Made by a program: the position numbers and the translations under genes. 64,000 nt of DNA from Paracoccaceae bacterium (lineage in GTDB: Bacteria; Pseudomonadota; Alphaproteobacteria; Rhodobacterales; Rhodobacteraceae). The stretch spans positions 1 through 64,000 of the forward strand of contig JANSYL010000008.1 in the NCBI GenBank assembly GCA_024742455.1, given 5' to 3'. Numbering within the stretch: position 1 is the stretch's first letter; the number at the start of each line of letters is the position of its first letter. The notes under the pieces were generated by a model. The model was not told where the DNA came from. It worked only from the letters and a program-made list of their open reading frames with translations, and did not search any database. This document shows positions 8,168 to 17,554 of this stretch, piece after piece.

Positions 8168-10069
8168 TTGGACACTCCCACCGGCCAGCTCCGAGCGTCA
8201 ATTCCGCAGCTGGCAGCCCCGGCCGGCACAGATGTGGCCGACCTGCTTCTGGCACAGGGCCTGGTGTCGCCCGAAGCCGTCGCATCTGCCCAGGCGGCGG
8301 CGGGCAGGCTCGACATGCCAGTGGCCGACATCCTGGTCGTGCGCGGTCTGGTGGACGCGCTTTGGGTCAGCGCCGCCCGTGCCGCAGTCTACGGCTTGGG
8401 CCTGTCCGACCTGTCGCATCTCCGCCCCGACCCCAGCCTTGCGCCGGTCATCGATCCGGCGACTGCGTTGCGCCTCGGGGCGGTGCCGATCCGGCGCAGC
8501 TACGGCCAGGTGGTGGTCGCGATTGCCGATCCGGGCCGGGCCGCCGCCCTTCTGGCCGCGATCGATCCGGGCACGCCCGTCACCCTGACGGTCGCCCCGA
8601 TCGACCAGATTACTGCGGCCCAGGTCACCCTTTACGGCCCACGGCTTGCCCGCTTGGCCGAGGGCCGCGCGCCCGAGCAGGTCAGCTGCCGCAACTGGCG
8701 CCAGGAACACAATGTCGAACGGGTGGCCCTTGCGGGGCTTTTCGGCGCCGGGGTGGCGCTGGTTCATCCCGGCACCGTCGGCGCAGGGCTGTGCCTTTTG
8801 GCGCTTGTCGTCTTTTTCTTCAACATGACGCTCAAGATCGCGGCCCTTGCGGCCACGCTGCGCAACCGCGTCGCGCATCATGCCGACCATATCGCGCCCT
8901 TGCGGCCGCTGAACCTCCCCGTGGTCAGCCTGCTGGTGCCGCTCTACCGCGAACGTGATATCGCCTCGACCCTGATCGCCCGGCTGGGCAAACTCGACTA
9001 CCCGCCCGAACGGCTGGACGTGATCCTGATCACCGAGGCCGATGATACCACGACCAATCAGGCGCTGGCAGCCTGCGACCTGCCGCCCTGGATGCGCTGC
9101 GTGGCGGTGCCCCATGGCCATCCGCGCACCAAGCCCCGGGCGCTGAACTTTGCGCTCAATTTCGCCCGGGGCGAGGTGGTCGGCATCTACGATGCCGAGG
9201 ACCGCCCCGAACCCGACCAGATCGCCCGTGTCGCGGCCCGCTTCGCCGAACTGCCCTCGCGCGTGGCCTGCCTGCAGGGGCGGCTGGATTACTACAATGC
9301 CACCCACAACCCTCTCGCCCGCGCTTTCACCATCGAATATGCGTCCTGGTTCCGTGTGCTCCTGCCCGGGGTCCGGCGGCTGGGCCTGTTCGTGCCGTTG
9401 GGCGGCACGACCGTCTTCATCCGCCGGGCAGCCCTGGAACAGGTCGGCGGCTGGGACACCCATAACGTGACCGAGGATGCCGAACTGGGCCTGCGGCTGG
9501 CGCGGCACGGGTTTGACACCGAGATTGTCGAAACCACCACCTTCGAGGAAGCGAATGCCGCCGTTCTGCCCTGGATCCGGCAACGGTCGCGGTGGCAGAA
9601 AGGCTACCTGATGACCTGGGCCGCGGCGATGCGGCGGCCACTGGCCCTCTGGCGCGACCTCGGGGCTTGGCGGTTCCTGGGCTTTCAGGTGCAGCTTCTT
9701 TGCGCGGTCCTCGGGTTCCTTCTGGCGCCGCTCCTCTGGACCTTCATCGTCAAACCCTTCGGGGCGCCCCACCCGCTCGACGCGGTTCTGACCCCGGTGC
9801 AGTTCGGCGCGCTGGCCGTGATGATGGTCGCCAGCCTGCTGCTGTCGATGGCCATTTCATGGGCTGCGACACGCGACGCCCATCTCAGGCGGCACCGCCG
9901 CTGGATCCCCTTCGTGGAACTTTATCACGGGCTCGGCACCTTCGCGGCCTGGACGGCGGCGATCGAAATGATCGGGCGACCGTTCTTCTGGCGAAAAACC
10001 GAACACGGCCGCTTCGGCGGCGACGAGGCTTCGGTTACGACAACCCGACCCGTCCCGCCTCTTCCTTGA
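8168..10069 (+). CDS. Family 2 glycosyltransferase with N-terminal MshEN/GspE-N-like domain
   Basis: The 633-residue protein has two parts. Residues 20-165 look like a GspE_N/MshEN domain (DLLLAQGLVSPEAVASAQ, DILVVRGLV). Two membrane helices follow (about 180-230), then a processive-type GT2 domain with EADD (290-293), YDAEDRPEPD (D342), TEDAELG (435) and QRSRW (472-476), and further C-terminal membrane helices. The last motifs are those of BcsA/NfrB-like synthases, so it probably makes or exports a beta-linked polysaccharide at the inner membrane. MshEN domains in other proteins bind cyclic di-GMP; whether this one does is open. The start is TTG. Its 3' end overlaps the convergent GntR gene by 35 nt. 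Confidence 0.85.
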   Translation: MDTPTGQLRASIPQLAAPAGTDVADLLLAQGLVSPEAVASAQAAAGRLDMPVADILVVRGLVDALWVSAARAAVYGLGLSDLSHLRPDPSLAPVIDPATALRLGAVPIRRSYGQVVVAIADPGRAAALLAAIDPGTPVTLTVAPIDQITAAQVTLYGPRLARLAEGRAPEQVSCRNWRQEHNVERVALAGLFGAGVALVHPGTVGAGLCLLALVVFFFNMTLKIAALAATLRNRVAHHADHIAPLRPLNLPVVSLLVPLYRERDIASTLIARLGKLDYPPERLDVILITEADDTTTNQALAACDLPPWMRCVAVPHGHPRTKPRALNFALNFARGEVVGIYDAEDRPEPDQIARVAARFAELPSRVACLQGRLDYYNATHNPLARAFTIEYASWFRVLLPGVRRLGLFVPLGGTTVFIRRAALEQVGGWDTHNVTEDAELGLRLARHGFDTEIVETTTFEEANAAVLPWIRQRSRWQKGYLMTWAAAMRRPLALWRDLGAWRFLGFQVQLLCAVLGFLLAPLLWTFIVKPFGAPHPLDAVLTPVQFGALAVMMVASLLLSMAISWAATRDAHLRRHRRWIPFVELYHGLGTFAAWTAAIEMIGRPFFWRKTEHGRFGGDEASVTTTRPVPPLP

Positions 10070-10682
10070 GGCGGACGACAAAAGCGATCGACAAGTGGTC
10101 CTTCAGCGCCTGCGCGGCGCGCCCACCATCACGCGCGGCGATGGCATCCACGATTTCGGCATGTTCCTCCAGCGCCCGTTCCCCGCGCCCGGCCGCCGCC
10201 AGCGAGGTGCGCGCCATCAGCGCCATGGACCGATAGACGAGGTCCAGTTGCTGCACAAGATACCGGTTATGGCTGGCCAGGTGGATCTGGTGATGGAACC
10301 GCCGGTTGGCGCGCGCCAGCGCCTCGGGGTCGCTCAGCAGCGCGGCATCGGCGGCCACCATGTCGCGCAGCACCGCGATCTCTTCCTCGGCTGCATGTTG
10401 CGCGGCCAGTTTCGCGGCCAGCCCCTCCAGCTCCTGGCGCACCGCGTAAAGCTCGGCCATCTGCGCATGGTCCAGCGAGGCAACGATCAGGCTCCGGCCA
10501 TCGCGGGTCAGAAGGCTTTGGGTTTCCAGCCGCTGCAATGCCTCGCGGATCGGCGTCCGGCTCACGCCGAACCGGTCCGCCAGCTCTGATTCCACCAGGC
10601 GTGACCCGGGCCGATAGACCCCGCTGTCGATCGCTTCGAGGATCAGGTCATACGCATCCTTCTGCGTGGCGGGATCGGTCAT
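10035..10682 (-). CDS. GntR-family (FCD subfamily) transcriptional regulator
   Basis: The 215-residue protein has an N-terminal winged helix (GVYRPGSRLVESELADRFGVSRTPIREALQRLE, about residues 17-50) and a C-terminal all-helical FCD ligand-binding domain (VRQELEGLAAKLAA, RFHHQIHLASHNRYL, EEHAEIVDAI). The FCD subgroup usually binds metal plus a small carboxylate and controls nearby catabolic genes. A perfect palindrome containing GGTATACC sits just upstream of the gene, suggesting autoregulation. Related GTATAC sequence occurs before the aminotransferase gene 3 kb away. The effector is unknown. Confidence 0.9.
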   Translation of the reverse strand: MTDPATQKDAYDLILEAIDSGVYRPGSRLVESELADRFGVSRTPIREALQRLETQSLLTRDGRSLIVASLDHAQMAELYAVRQELEGLAAKLAAQHAAEEEIAVLRDMVAADAALLSDPEALARANRRFHHQIHLASHNRYLVQQLDLVYRSMALMARTSLAAAGRGERALEEHAEIVDAIAARDGGRAAQALKDHLSIAFVVRLKEEAGRVGLS

Positions 10683-10695
10683 GACGGCACCTTGT

Positions 10696-10705
10696 CGGTA
10701 TACCG
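10696..10705. promoter_or_regulatory. Candidate GntR operator (palindrome CGGTATACCG)
   Basis: A perfect 10-bp palindrome lies 14 bp upstream of the GntR ATG (10682). FCD-type GntR regulators commonly recognise palindromes centred on GTATAC. The site also lies between the divergent GntR gene and the HAD phosphatase gene at 10774. Binding by this protein is inferred from position and general family knowledge only. Confidence 0.45.
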
Positions 10706-10773
10706 TTGTTCTAGATTGTTCGCGCCAAATGGCAAGCCTTGCGGCGCCTGCCGCGCTTGCCTAAGCCGAGCCC

Positions 10774-11418
10774 ATGCCCGCCGATTGCTTCAGCCATGTC
10801 GACACTTGGGTCTTCGACCTCGACAACACGCTCTATCCTGCCGAGATGGCGCTGTTTCCGCAGGTCAATGCCAAGATGACCGCCTATGTGATGGAGGCGC
10901 TCGGGATAGACCATGCCGAGGCGGACAGGCTGCGCCATGCCTACTGGCGCGAACATGGCACGACGCTGGCGGGCCTGATGATCCATCACGGGATCGACCC
11001 TGAACCCTACATGATCGCGGTGCATGACATCGATTTCACGGTGCTTCTGCCCGACCCGGACCTTGCCGCGCGCATCGCCGCCCTGCCCGGTCGGCGCATC
11101 GTCTATACCAATGGCAGCGCCCCCTATGCCGAAACCGTGCTTGCCCATCGCGGCCTGTCGGGCCTGTTCGATGCGATCTACGGTGTGGAACACGCGGGCT
11201 ACCACCCGAAACCGCGGGCCGAGGCGTTCGAGGCGGTCTTCGGCAAGGACGGCCTGACCCCGACCCGCGCGGCAATGTTCGAGGATGACCCCCGCAATCT
11301 CGAAGTACCGCACCGGATGGGGTTGCGCACCGTCCATGTCGCCCCCGAACCCGACCCGGCGGACCATATCGACCACCATACCGACGATCTGGGCGGGTTC
11401 CTGGCACGACTTTCGTGA
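10774..11418 (+). CDS. HAD-family pyrimidine 5'-nucleotidase
   Basis: The 214-residue HAD hydrolase has the nucleophile motif FDLDNTLYP (about residues 15-23), motif II in VYTNGSAPYAE (about 111), the conserved Lys in YHPKPRAEAF and the acidic motif MFEDDPRNL. DLDNTLYP with a helical cap is typical of the Sdt1/PPM-type pyrimidine 5'-nucleotidases, which dephosphorylate UMP/CMP or similar substrates. The predicted location is cytoplasmic. It faces away from the GntR gene and precedes the UbiH-like gene by 61 nt, so they may be cotranscribed. Confidence 0.86.
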   Translation: MPADCFSHVDTWVFDLDNTLYPAEMALFPQVNAKMTAYVMEALGIDHAEADRLRHAYWREHGTTLAGLMIHHGIDPEPYMIAVHDIDFTVLLPDPDLAARIAALPGRRIVYTNGSAPYAETVLAHRGLSGLFDAIYGVEHAGYHPKPRAEAFEAVFGKDGLTPTRAAMFEDDPRNLEVPHRMGLRTVHVAPEPDPADHIDHHTDDLGGFLARLS

Positions 11419-11479
11419 CCGGCGGATTGGGACAGGTTGCCGCTTCGACCGATGACGGGCGGCGGCCTACATCTGCAAC

Positions 11480-12679
11480 ATGACCGACACAGTCGACATC
11501 TTCATATCCGGCGGCGGCATCGCGGGTCTGACCGCGGCAGCCGCTTTCGGACAAGCGGGGTTTTCCGTCTGCCTGGCCGATCCGGCCCTGCCGATCACCG
11601 ATGCCGAAACCGCGGGCGCCGACCTGCGGACCACCGCCTTCCTGCAACCCGCACAGGCCTTTCTGGACCGCGCGGGGCTTTGGGACGGGCTGGCCCCCCA
11701 TGCTGCACCGCTGCAGATCATGCGCATCGTCGACGCAGGGGGTGAGACGACCGCGCCGCGCGTGTCGCATGAGTTCGACGCCAGCGACATTTCCGAAAAA
11801 CCCTTTGGCTGGAACCTGCCCAACTGGCTGATCCGGCGGCAGGTGATGGCGCATCTGGCCACCCTTCCCAATGTCGATCTGCGCGCGGGCGTCGGCACCG
11901 CCGAACTGCTCACCCGCACCCATGAGGCGCGGGTGCGGCTGAGCGACGGGGCGGGCTTGCGCGCGAAACTGGTGATCGGCGCGGACGGGCGCGGTTCGCC
12001 CGTGCGCGACGCGGCGGGTATCGGCGTGCGGACCTTCCGCTACGGGCAGAAGGCGCTGGTCTTCGCCGTCACCCACCCGATCCCCCATGACAATGTGTCG
12101 ACCGAAATCCACCGTTCGGGCGGACCCTTCACGCTGGTGCCGCTGCCCGACCAGGACGGCCGGCCAGCCTCGGCCGTGGTCTGGATGGAGCGTGGGCCCG
12201 AAGCGGCGCGTCTGATGGACCTGGCCGAAGACGCGTTCGAGGCGGAAATGTCGGAACGCTCAGGCCACCTATTCGGGCCGCTGAAACTCGCCTCGCGCCG
12301 CATGGCCTGGCCGATCATCAGCCAACTGGCCGACCGGATGGAGGCCGAGCGCATCGCGCTGGTCGCCGAGGCGGCCCATGTGGTGCCACCGATCGGCGCG
12401 CAGGGCCTGAACATGAGCCTTGCGGACCTGCGGGTGCTTTTGGACCTGGCCGAGGCCAACCGCGCCGATCCCGGCATGCGCGATGTGCTGACACGTTATC
12501 ACCGGGCGCGGCACGCCGAAGTGACGGCACGGGTGATGGGGGTCGATGCGCTCAACCGCGCCTCGATGGCCGAGGCGCAAAGCCTGCGGGATCTGCGGAT
12601 GCAAGCCCTGACGGCGCTTTATTCCGTGGCGCCCGTGCGACGCGTGCTTATGCGCGCGGGGCTTGGGGCCACCGGGTAG
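11480..12679 (+). CDS. UbiH/UbiF/Coq6-family FAD-dependent monooxygenase
   Basis: The 399-residue flavoprotein has an N-terminal FAD-binding GGGIAGLTAAAAFGQAG (about residues 12-28), an internal GADGRGSPVRDAAGI (about 168-182) and a C-terminal AEAAHVVPPIGAQGLNMS, the variant of the GDAAH..P..GQG.N flavin-ribose motif found in this family. Members hydroxylate the ubiquinone ring on the inner face of the cytoplasmic membrane. Which ring position is used cannot be read from the sequence. The first residue of the GD motif is replaced by AE, so it is a divergent member. Confidence 0.85.
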   Translation: MTDTVDIFISGGGIAGLTAAAAFGQAGFSVCLADPALPITDAETAGADLRTTAFLQPAQAFLDRAGLWDGLAPHAAPLQIMRIVDAGGETTAPRVSHEFDASDISEKPFGWNLPNWLIRRQVMAHLATLPNVDLRAGVGTAELLTRTHEARVRLSDGAGLRAKLVIGADGRGSPVRDAAGIGVRTFRYGQKALVFAVTHPIPHDNVSTEIHRSGGPFTLVPLPDQDGRPASAVVWMERGPEAARLMDLAEDAFEAEMSERSGHLFGPLKLASRRMAWPIISQLADRMEAERIALVAEAAHVVPPIGAQGLNMSLADLRVLLDLAEANRADPGMRDVLTRYHRARHAEVTARVMGVDALNRASMAEAQSLRDLRMQALTALYSVAPVRRVLMRAGLGATG

Positions 12680-12680
12680 G

Positions 12681-12741
12681 GTTGGGGGCGCTGCCCCCGG
12701 CCCTTTCGGGCCTCCCCCGGAGGTATTTGAAGCAAGAAGAA
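12681..12741. repeat. GC-rich palindromic intergenic element, probable bidirectional terminator
   Basis: Between the convergent UbiH-like and aminotransferase genes lie two back-to-back palindromes. The first is GGGGGCGCTGCCCCC (12685-12699); the second is GGCCCTTTCGGGCC (12699-12712). They are followed by TCCCCCGGAGGTATTTGA and an A/G-rich tail. From general familiarity with Rhodobacteraceae genomes this is a common dispersed type of intergenic palindrome. Only one copy is in this window. It fills the whole gap and ends 3 nt before the aminotransferase stop. Confidence 0.6.
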
Positions 12742-12743
12742 GC

Positions 12744-13874
12744 TCAGGCGAAAACCTGGCCTAGGGCGGCATCGAGCCGGTCGAGCGTCGCGTCGACATC
12801 ATAAAGCTTGTCCAGCCCGAACAGCCCGATGCGGAAGGTCATGAAGTCTTCGGGTTCATCGACGCGCAGGGGCACACCGGCGGCGACCTGAACGCCGAGG
12901 GCGGCGAATTTCGCACCGGATTTGATGTCGGGATCATCGGTATAGCTGACCACCACGCCGGGCGCACCGAACCCTTCGGCAGCGACGGACCGGATACCGC
13001 GTTTCGCCAACAGGTCGCGCGCGCCACGACCCAGGGCGAACTGGGCCTGTTTCAGCTTGTCGAACCCGTAGTCGCGGGTTTCCAGCATGGTGTCGCGGAA
13101 CACGGTCAGGGCGTCCGTCGGCATGGTGGCGTGATAGGCATGACCGCCGGATTCATAGGCCGCCATGATGCCTGCCCAGGACTTGAGATCGACAGCGAAG
13201 CTGGACGAGGTCGTCTCCTGCATCCGCGACATGGCGCGGTCCGACAACATCACGAGACCCGCACAGGGTTGCGCCGACCACCCCTTTTGCGGGGCCGAGA
13301 TCAGGACATCGACACCGGTTGCGGCCATGTCCACCCAGGCACAGCCCGAGGCGATGCAGTCGAGCACAAGAATGGCACCGACCGCATGCGCGGCCTCGGC
13401 CAGGTCTGCGATATAGGCATCGGGCAGAATGATCCCGGCGGAGGTTTCGACATGCGGAGCAAACACGACCTGCGGCGTAGTCTCGTGGATTTTGCTCACG
13501 ACCTCGTCGATGGGGGGCGGGGCATAGGGCGCGGCGGGGCTGTTGCCCTGCGGTCGTGCCTTCATCACCGTGACCGACCGGGCGATCGCCGCCGCATCGA
13601 GGATCTGGCTCCAGCGGAAAGAAAACCAGCCGTTCCGCACCACCAGCACATCGGCATCGCCCGCGAACTGACGCGCCACGGCTTCCATCGCGAAAGTGCC
13701 GCCGCCGGGAACGATCACGGCCCCTTCGGCGCCATAGACCTCCTTCAACATGCCCGAGATATCCGTCATCACGCGCCGGAACCTGCCGCTCATGTGATTG
13801 AGCGAGCGGTCGGTGAAAACGACGGAGAATTCGAGCAACCCGTCCGGGTCCACGGTGTTGAGCAAGGCTGTCAT
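12744..13874 (-). CDS. Class V pyridoxal-phosphate aminotransferase (serine/alanine-glyoxylate type)
   Basis: The 376-residue enzyme belongs to fold type I, class V. It has the phosphate-binding GGGTFAMEAVARQ region (about residue 57), HVETSAGI (about 140), the Asp that contacts the pyridine nitrogen in VLDCIAS (about 170) and the Schiff-base Lys in SAPQKGWSAQP (about 195). Close relatives act as serine- or alanine-glyoxylate or 2-aminoethylphosphonate-type aminotransferases. The exact donor is not readable, and no phosphonate genes lie nearby. A TTGTATACCC site about 70 nt upstream may link it to the GntR regulator at 10035-10682. Confidence 0.86.
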   Translation of the reverse strand: MTALLNTVDPDGLLEFSVVFTDRSLNHMSGRFRRVMTDISGMLKEVYGAEGAVIVPGGGTFAMEAVARQFAGDADVLVVRNGWFSFRWSQILDAAAIARSVTVMKARPQGNSPAAPYAPPPIDEVVSKIHETTPQVVFAPHVETSAGIILPDAYIADLAEAAHAVGAILVLDCIASGCAWVDMAATGVDVLISAPQKGWSAQPCAGLVMLSDRAMSRMQETTSSSFAVDLKSWAGIMAAYESGGHAYHATMPTDALTVFRDTMLETRDYGFDKLKQAQFALGRGARDLLAKRGIRSVAAEGFGAPGVVVSYTDDPDIKSGAKFAALGVQVAAGVPLRVDEPEDFMTFRIGLFGLDKLYDVDATLDRLDAALGQVFA

Positions 13875-13941
13875 ATCGGTCCCTCCCAGAACTTCGCCGC
13901 TCAGGCCTAGTGCCGGCCGGCGCCGCTGTCACAGTCTATTT

Positions 13942-13951
13942 GGGTATACAA
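13942..13951. promoter_or_regulatory. Candidate GntR-type operator upstream of the aminotransferase
   Basis: GGGTATACAA on the plus strand (TTGTATACCC in the direction of the aminotransferase gene) lies 68-77 nt before its ATG. It shares the GTATAC core with the perfect palindrome before the GntR gene. It is an imperfect palindrome and could be chance. Confidence 0.3.
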
Positions 13952-14024
13952 TCGACTGTTCCGCCGGGATTTTCGGGAAATGCGCCGTCAAACGGGGCGA
14001 GCGTTTCCGATCTGCGCCATCGCT

Positions 14025-14483
14025 CTACAATAGCGGGCCGGGGCGCCGTTCCTCGCTCAGCAGGACGTTGGCTTCCACTTCGCCCGCACCCGGCAGGGTC
14101 ATGATCCGGCGGCGCAGGACCCGTTCGAAATCGCTGAGGTCACGGGCGACCACTCGCAGGCGATAATCATAAAGACCCAGCACATGTTCGACCGTTTGCA
14201 CCTCGGGGATGGCGGAAACGGCGCGTTCGAAATCCTCAAGACTGACGCGGCCCTTGGTGGCGAGTTTGACCCCAAGGAAAACGGTGACGCCAAAGCCCAG
14301 TTTTTCGAGGTCGAGATGCAGACGACGACGCCCGAGAACCCCCGCATCGGCCAACCGTCGCACGCGCCGCCACGCCGCCGGCTGGCTCAGGCCCACGCGG
14401 CGGCCCAGTTCCGAGGCCGGCAGCGTCGCGTCCGTCTGCAGCAGCCGCAGCAGCGCGTGATCGGTGGCATCGAGGTCGGTCAT
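14025..14483 (-). CDS. Lrp/AsnC-family transcriptional regulator (distal of two)
   Basis: The 152-residue protein has an N-terminal AsnC-type helix-turn-helix (DHALLRLLQTDATLPASELGRRVGLSQPAAWRRVRRL, about residues 7-44) and a C-terminal RAM/AsnC ligand domain with IPEVQTVEHVLGLYDYRLRVVARDLSDFE and a TLPGAGEVE strand. Its ATG overlaps the stop of the upstream paralogous regulator by 4 nt (ATGA), so the two are translated together. Lrp-type proteins work as dimers and octamers and usually sense amino acids. The location opposite ilvC suggests branched-chain amino acid control. Confidence 0.9.
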   Translation of the reverse strand: MTDLDATDHALLRLLQTDATLPASELGRRVGLSQPAAWRRVRRLADAGVLGRRRLHLDLEKLGFGVTVFLGVKLATKGRVSLEDFERAVSAIPEVQTVEHVLGLYDYRLRVVARDLSDFERVLRRRIMTLPGAGEVEANVLLSEERRPGPLL

Positions 14484-14935
14484 AGGGGAAGCGTCGGCTG
14501 ATCCTTGATCTTGGCGACCTGCATCAGCGCCTCGATATCGGCGATATGGGGCAACGTCAGAATGCGGTCCCGGTAGATCTCCTGGTAATGGGGCATCGAC
14601 CTTGCGATCACGGCCAAGCGCACATCGACACGGCCCAGAAAGGTCTGGATTTCCGTCACCTCGGGCACCCCGCGCGCCGCGGCAAGGAAGGCGTCGAAGG
14701 CGCGCGGGTCGGTCTTGTCGAGCGTGATGCGCAGGCTGACCTCGACCGTGTAGCCGAGCGCGGGCCAATGGATCGCGTGGGACTGTCCCCTGAGCACGCC
14801 CGTGGACTGCAGCCGTTCCAGGCGCCTGTAGCAGGTGGCCAGCGGGAGGCGTGCAGCCTCGGCCAGTTGTGCCACGGGTTGGGTCGGGTCGGCCTGAAGC
14901 TGGCGGAGCAGGCGGCGGTCACTGTCGTCAAGCAT
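14480..14935 (-). CDS. Lrp/AsnC-family transcriptional regulator (proximal of two)
   Basis: The 151-residue protein has an N-terminal HTH (DSDRRLLRQLQADPTQPVAQLAEAARLPLATCYRRLERL) and the C-terminal AsnC ligand domain (GVPEVTEIQTFLGRVDVRLAVIAR, TLPHIADIE). It is clearly related to, but not a recent duplicate of, the next gene: the HTHs differ at many positions. It is transcribed away from ilvC with 133 nt between the two starts, the classical arrangement of a divergent regulator. The two may form a heteromeric pair. Confidence 0.9.
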   Translation of the reverse strand: MLDDSDRRLLRQLQADPTQPVAQLAEAARLPLATCYRRLERLQSTGVLRGQSHAIHWPALGYTVEVSLRITLDKTDPRAFDAFLAAARGVPEVTEIQTFLGRVDVRLAVIARSMPHYQEIYRDRILTLPHIADIEALMQVAKIKDQPTLPL

Positions 14936-16091
<1,156 letters not shown>

Positions 16092-16116
16092 GCCTGCGCT
16101 GCGGCGCAAAGGCCCG

Positions 16117-16149
16117 GGGGTGTCTGCGGAGGGCGGACACCCCTTTTTT
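16117..16149 (+). terminator. Intrinsic terminator after ilvC
   Basis: GGGGTGTC pairs with GACACCCC across a short loop and is followed by six T residues, 26 nt past the ilvC stop. Confidence 0.85.
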
Positions 16150-16202
16150 GATGGCACGCGCGCCGCATTGACCCCGCCGCCCTCCGGGCGCAGGACGGGG
16201 CC

Positions 16203-17099
16203 ATGACGGCCTCTCCCATATCGCCCGGTTGGTTCAACTGGGTCCTGATCCTGACACTCGGCGTGATCTGGGGCACGGCCTTCATGGGCGTTTCGACGGC
16301 GCTGACGGGGCTTGGACCCTGGTGGGTGACAGCGGGGCGGGTCAGCCTCGCCGCGCTCGTGCTGCTGATCCTCGCCCCGATGCTCGGACAGAGGCTGCGC
16401 CATGTTCCCGGGCCAAGGGCCTGGGGCTTCGCGGCGGCGATCGGGGTCGGCGCGCTGGCGCTGCCCTTCACGCTCCTGTCATGGGGGCTGACGCAGGTGC
16501 CGTCTGCCTTTGCCGGGGTGACGATGGGGGCGGTGCCGTTGCTGGTGCTGCCGCTGGTCGCGATCTTTTCGCCCGAGGAAGGGATCGGGCCGCGCCGGAT
16601 CGCGGGTGTCGCCCTCGGGTTTGTAGGCCTCGTTATCCTGATCGGGCCGGGGGCGCTGGCCGATGGCACGCTGGCCGGGCGCCTGGCCGTCGCGGGGGCC
16701 GCCCTGTGCTATGCCGTGGGCTCGGTCGCCACGCGACGTGCGCCCCAGATGCCGCCCGTGGCCTTTGCCGCGGCCACGATGCTGGTCGGGGCGGTCGTGC
16801 TGATCCCCATCGCCGTCGTGGCAGAAGGCATGCCGCGCGTGACCGATCCCCGCGCGTTGATGGCCCTGATCTACGTCGCCTTGTTGCCCACGGCGCTGGC
16901 CGCCGTGATCCGGGTGCGCGTCATCACCACTGCCGGATCGCTCTTCATGTCACTGACCAGCTACATGGTCCCGGTCTGGGCGGTGATCTTCGGCGTCACC
17001 CTGATGGGCGAGGACCTGCCGCCGCAGGTCTTCGTCGCGCTGGCCCTGATCCTTGCGGGTATCGGGCTCAGCCAGATGCGCGCCTGGCGCGCCCGCTAA
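16203..17099 (+). CDS. EamA/DMT-family transporter
   Basis: The 298-residue protein has ten predicted membrane helices forming two EamA repeats. The first contains LGVIWGTAFMGVSTAL; the second begins near residue 150 (GRLAVAGAALCYAVGSVATRRA) and ends with SYMVPVWAVIFGVTLMGEDLPPQ, a typical final-helix pattern. Such drug/metabolite transporters usually export amino acids or metabolites; the substrate is not readable. It follows ilvC but is separated from it by a terminator. Its stop codon interlocks with that of the convergent CAP-domain gene (CTAA, 17096-17099). Confidence 0.88.
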   Translation: MTASPISPGWFNWVLILTLGVIWGTAFMGVSTALTGLGPWWVTAGRVSLAALVLLILAPMLGQRLRHVPGPRAWGFAAAIGVGALALPFTLLSWGLTQVPSAFAGVTMGAVPLLVLPLVAIFSPEEGIGPRRIAGVALGFVGLVILIGPGALADGTLAGRLAVAGAALCYAVGSVATRRAPQMPPVAFAAATMLVGAVVLIPIAVVAEGMPRVTDPRALMALIYVALLPTALAAVIRVRVITTAGSLFMSLTSYMVPVWAVIFGVTLMGEDLPPQVFVALALILAGIGLSQMRAWRAR

Positions 17100-17554
17100 C
17101 AGGGCCGCGCCAGCACCAGCACCCGGGTCGTGCCGACCTCGGCGAATCCGAAATCGGTCACTTGCGGGTCGAGGATATTGGCCCGGTGCCCGGGCGACGC
17201 CATCCAGCTTGTGATCGTGCTGCGGATATCGGGCTGACCCGAGGCGACATTCTCGGCCGTCCGGCAGGCATCATAGCCGCTGCGGCGCACACGGTCGGTC
17301 ACGGTCGAGCCGTCGCGCCCCACATGGCTCAGCCCGCCCGTGGCCGCCAGGTCCTCGGCATGAACCTGCGCCGCCGCCTGCAGGGTCGGGCTGTGGCGCA
17401 GCGGCAGCGCGATGCCGTTGGTGGCCCTCTGGAAGGTGAGCTGCGTGTTCGCACTGGCGATATCGACCGTCTGGGCCGAGTCGAGCCGGGTCGTGCCGGG
17501 CACGGGAATGCAGCCCGACAGCGTGACAACAGCAAGCATGATGAAAAGGCGCAT
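17096..17554 (-). CDS. CAP/SCP-domain lipoprotein
   Basis: The 152-residue protein opens with a lipoprotein signal (MRLFIMLAVVTLSGC, lipobox LSGC, Cys15). It then has a CAP domain (PF00188 type): LQAAAQVHAEDLAATGGLSHVGRDGSTVTDRVRRSGY with the conserved His, ENVASG, and W..SPGHRANIL with the second His. CAP-domain proteins in bacteria are extracellular or cell-wall associated and of unclear biochemistry. The start at 17554 is preferred over in-frame upstream starts because it begins the signal peptide and has a GGAGG motif (in AGGAGGGGGCC) just upstream. Confidence 0.88.
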   Translation of the reverse strand: MRLFIMLAVVTLSGCIPVPGTTRLDSAQTVDIASANTQLTFQRATNGIALPLRHSPTLQAAAQVHAEDLAATGGLSHVGRDGSTVTDRVRRSGYDACRTAENVASGQPDIRSTITSWMASPGHRANILDPQVTDFGFAEVGTTRVLVLARPC

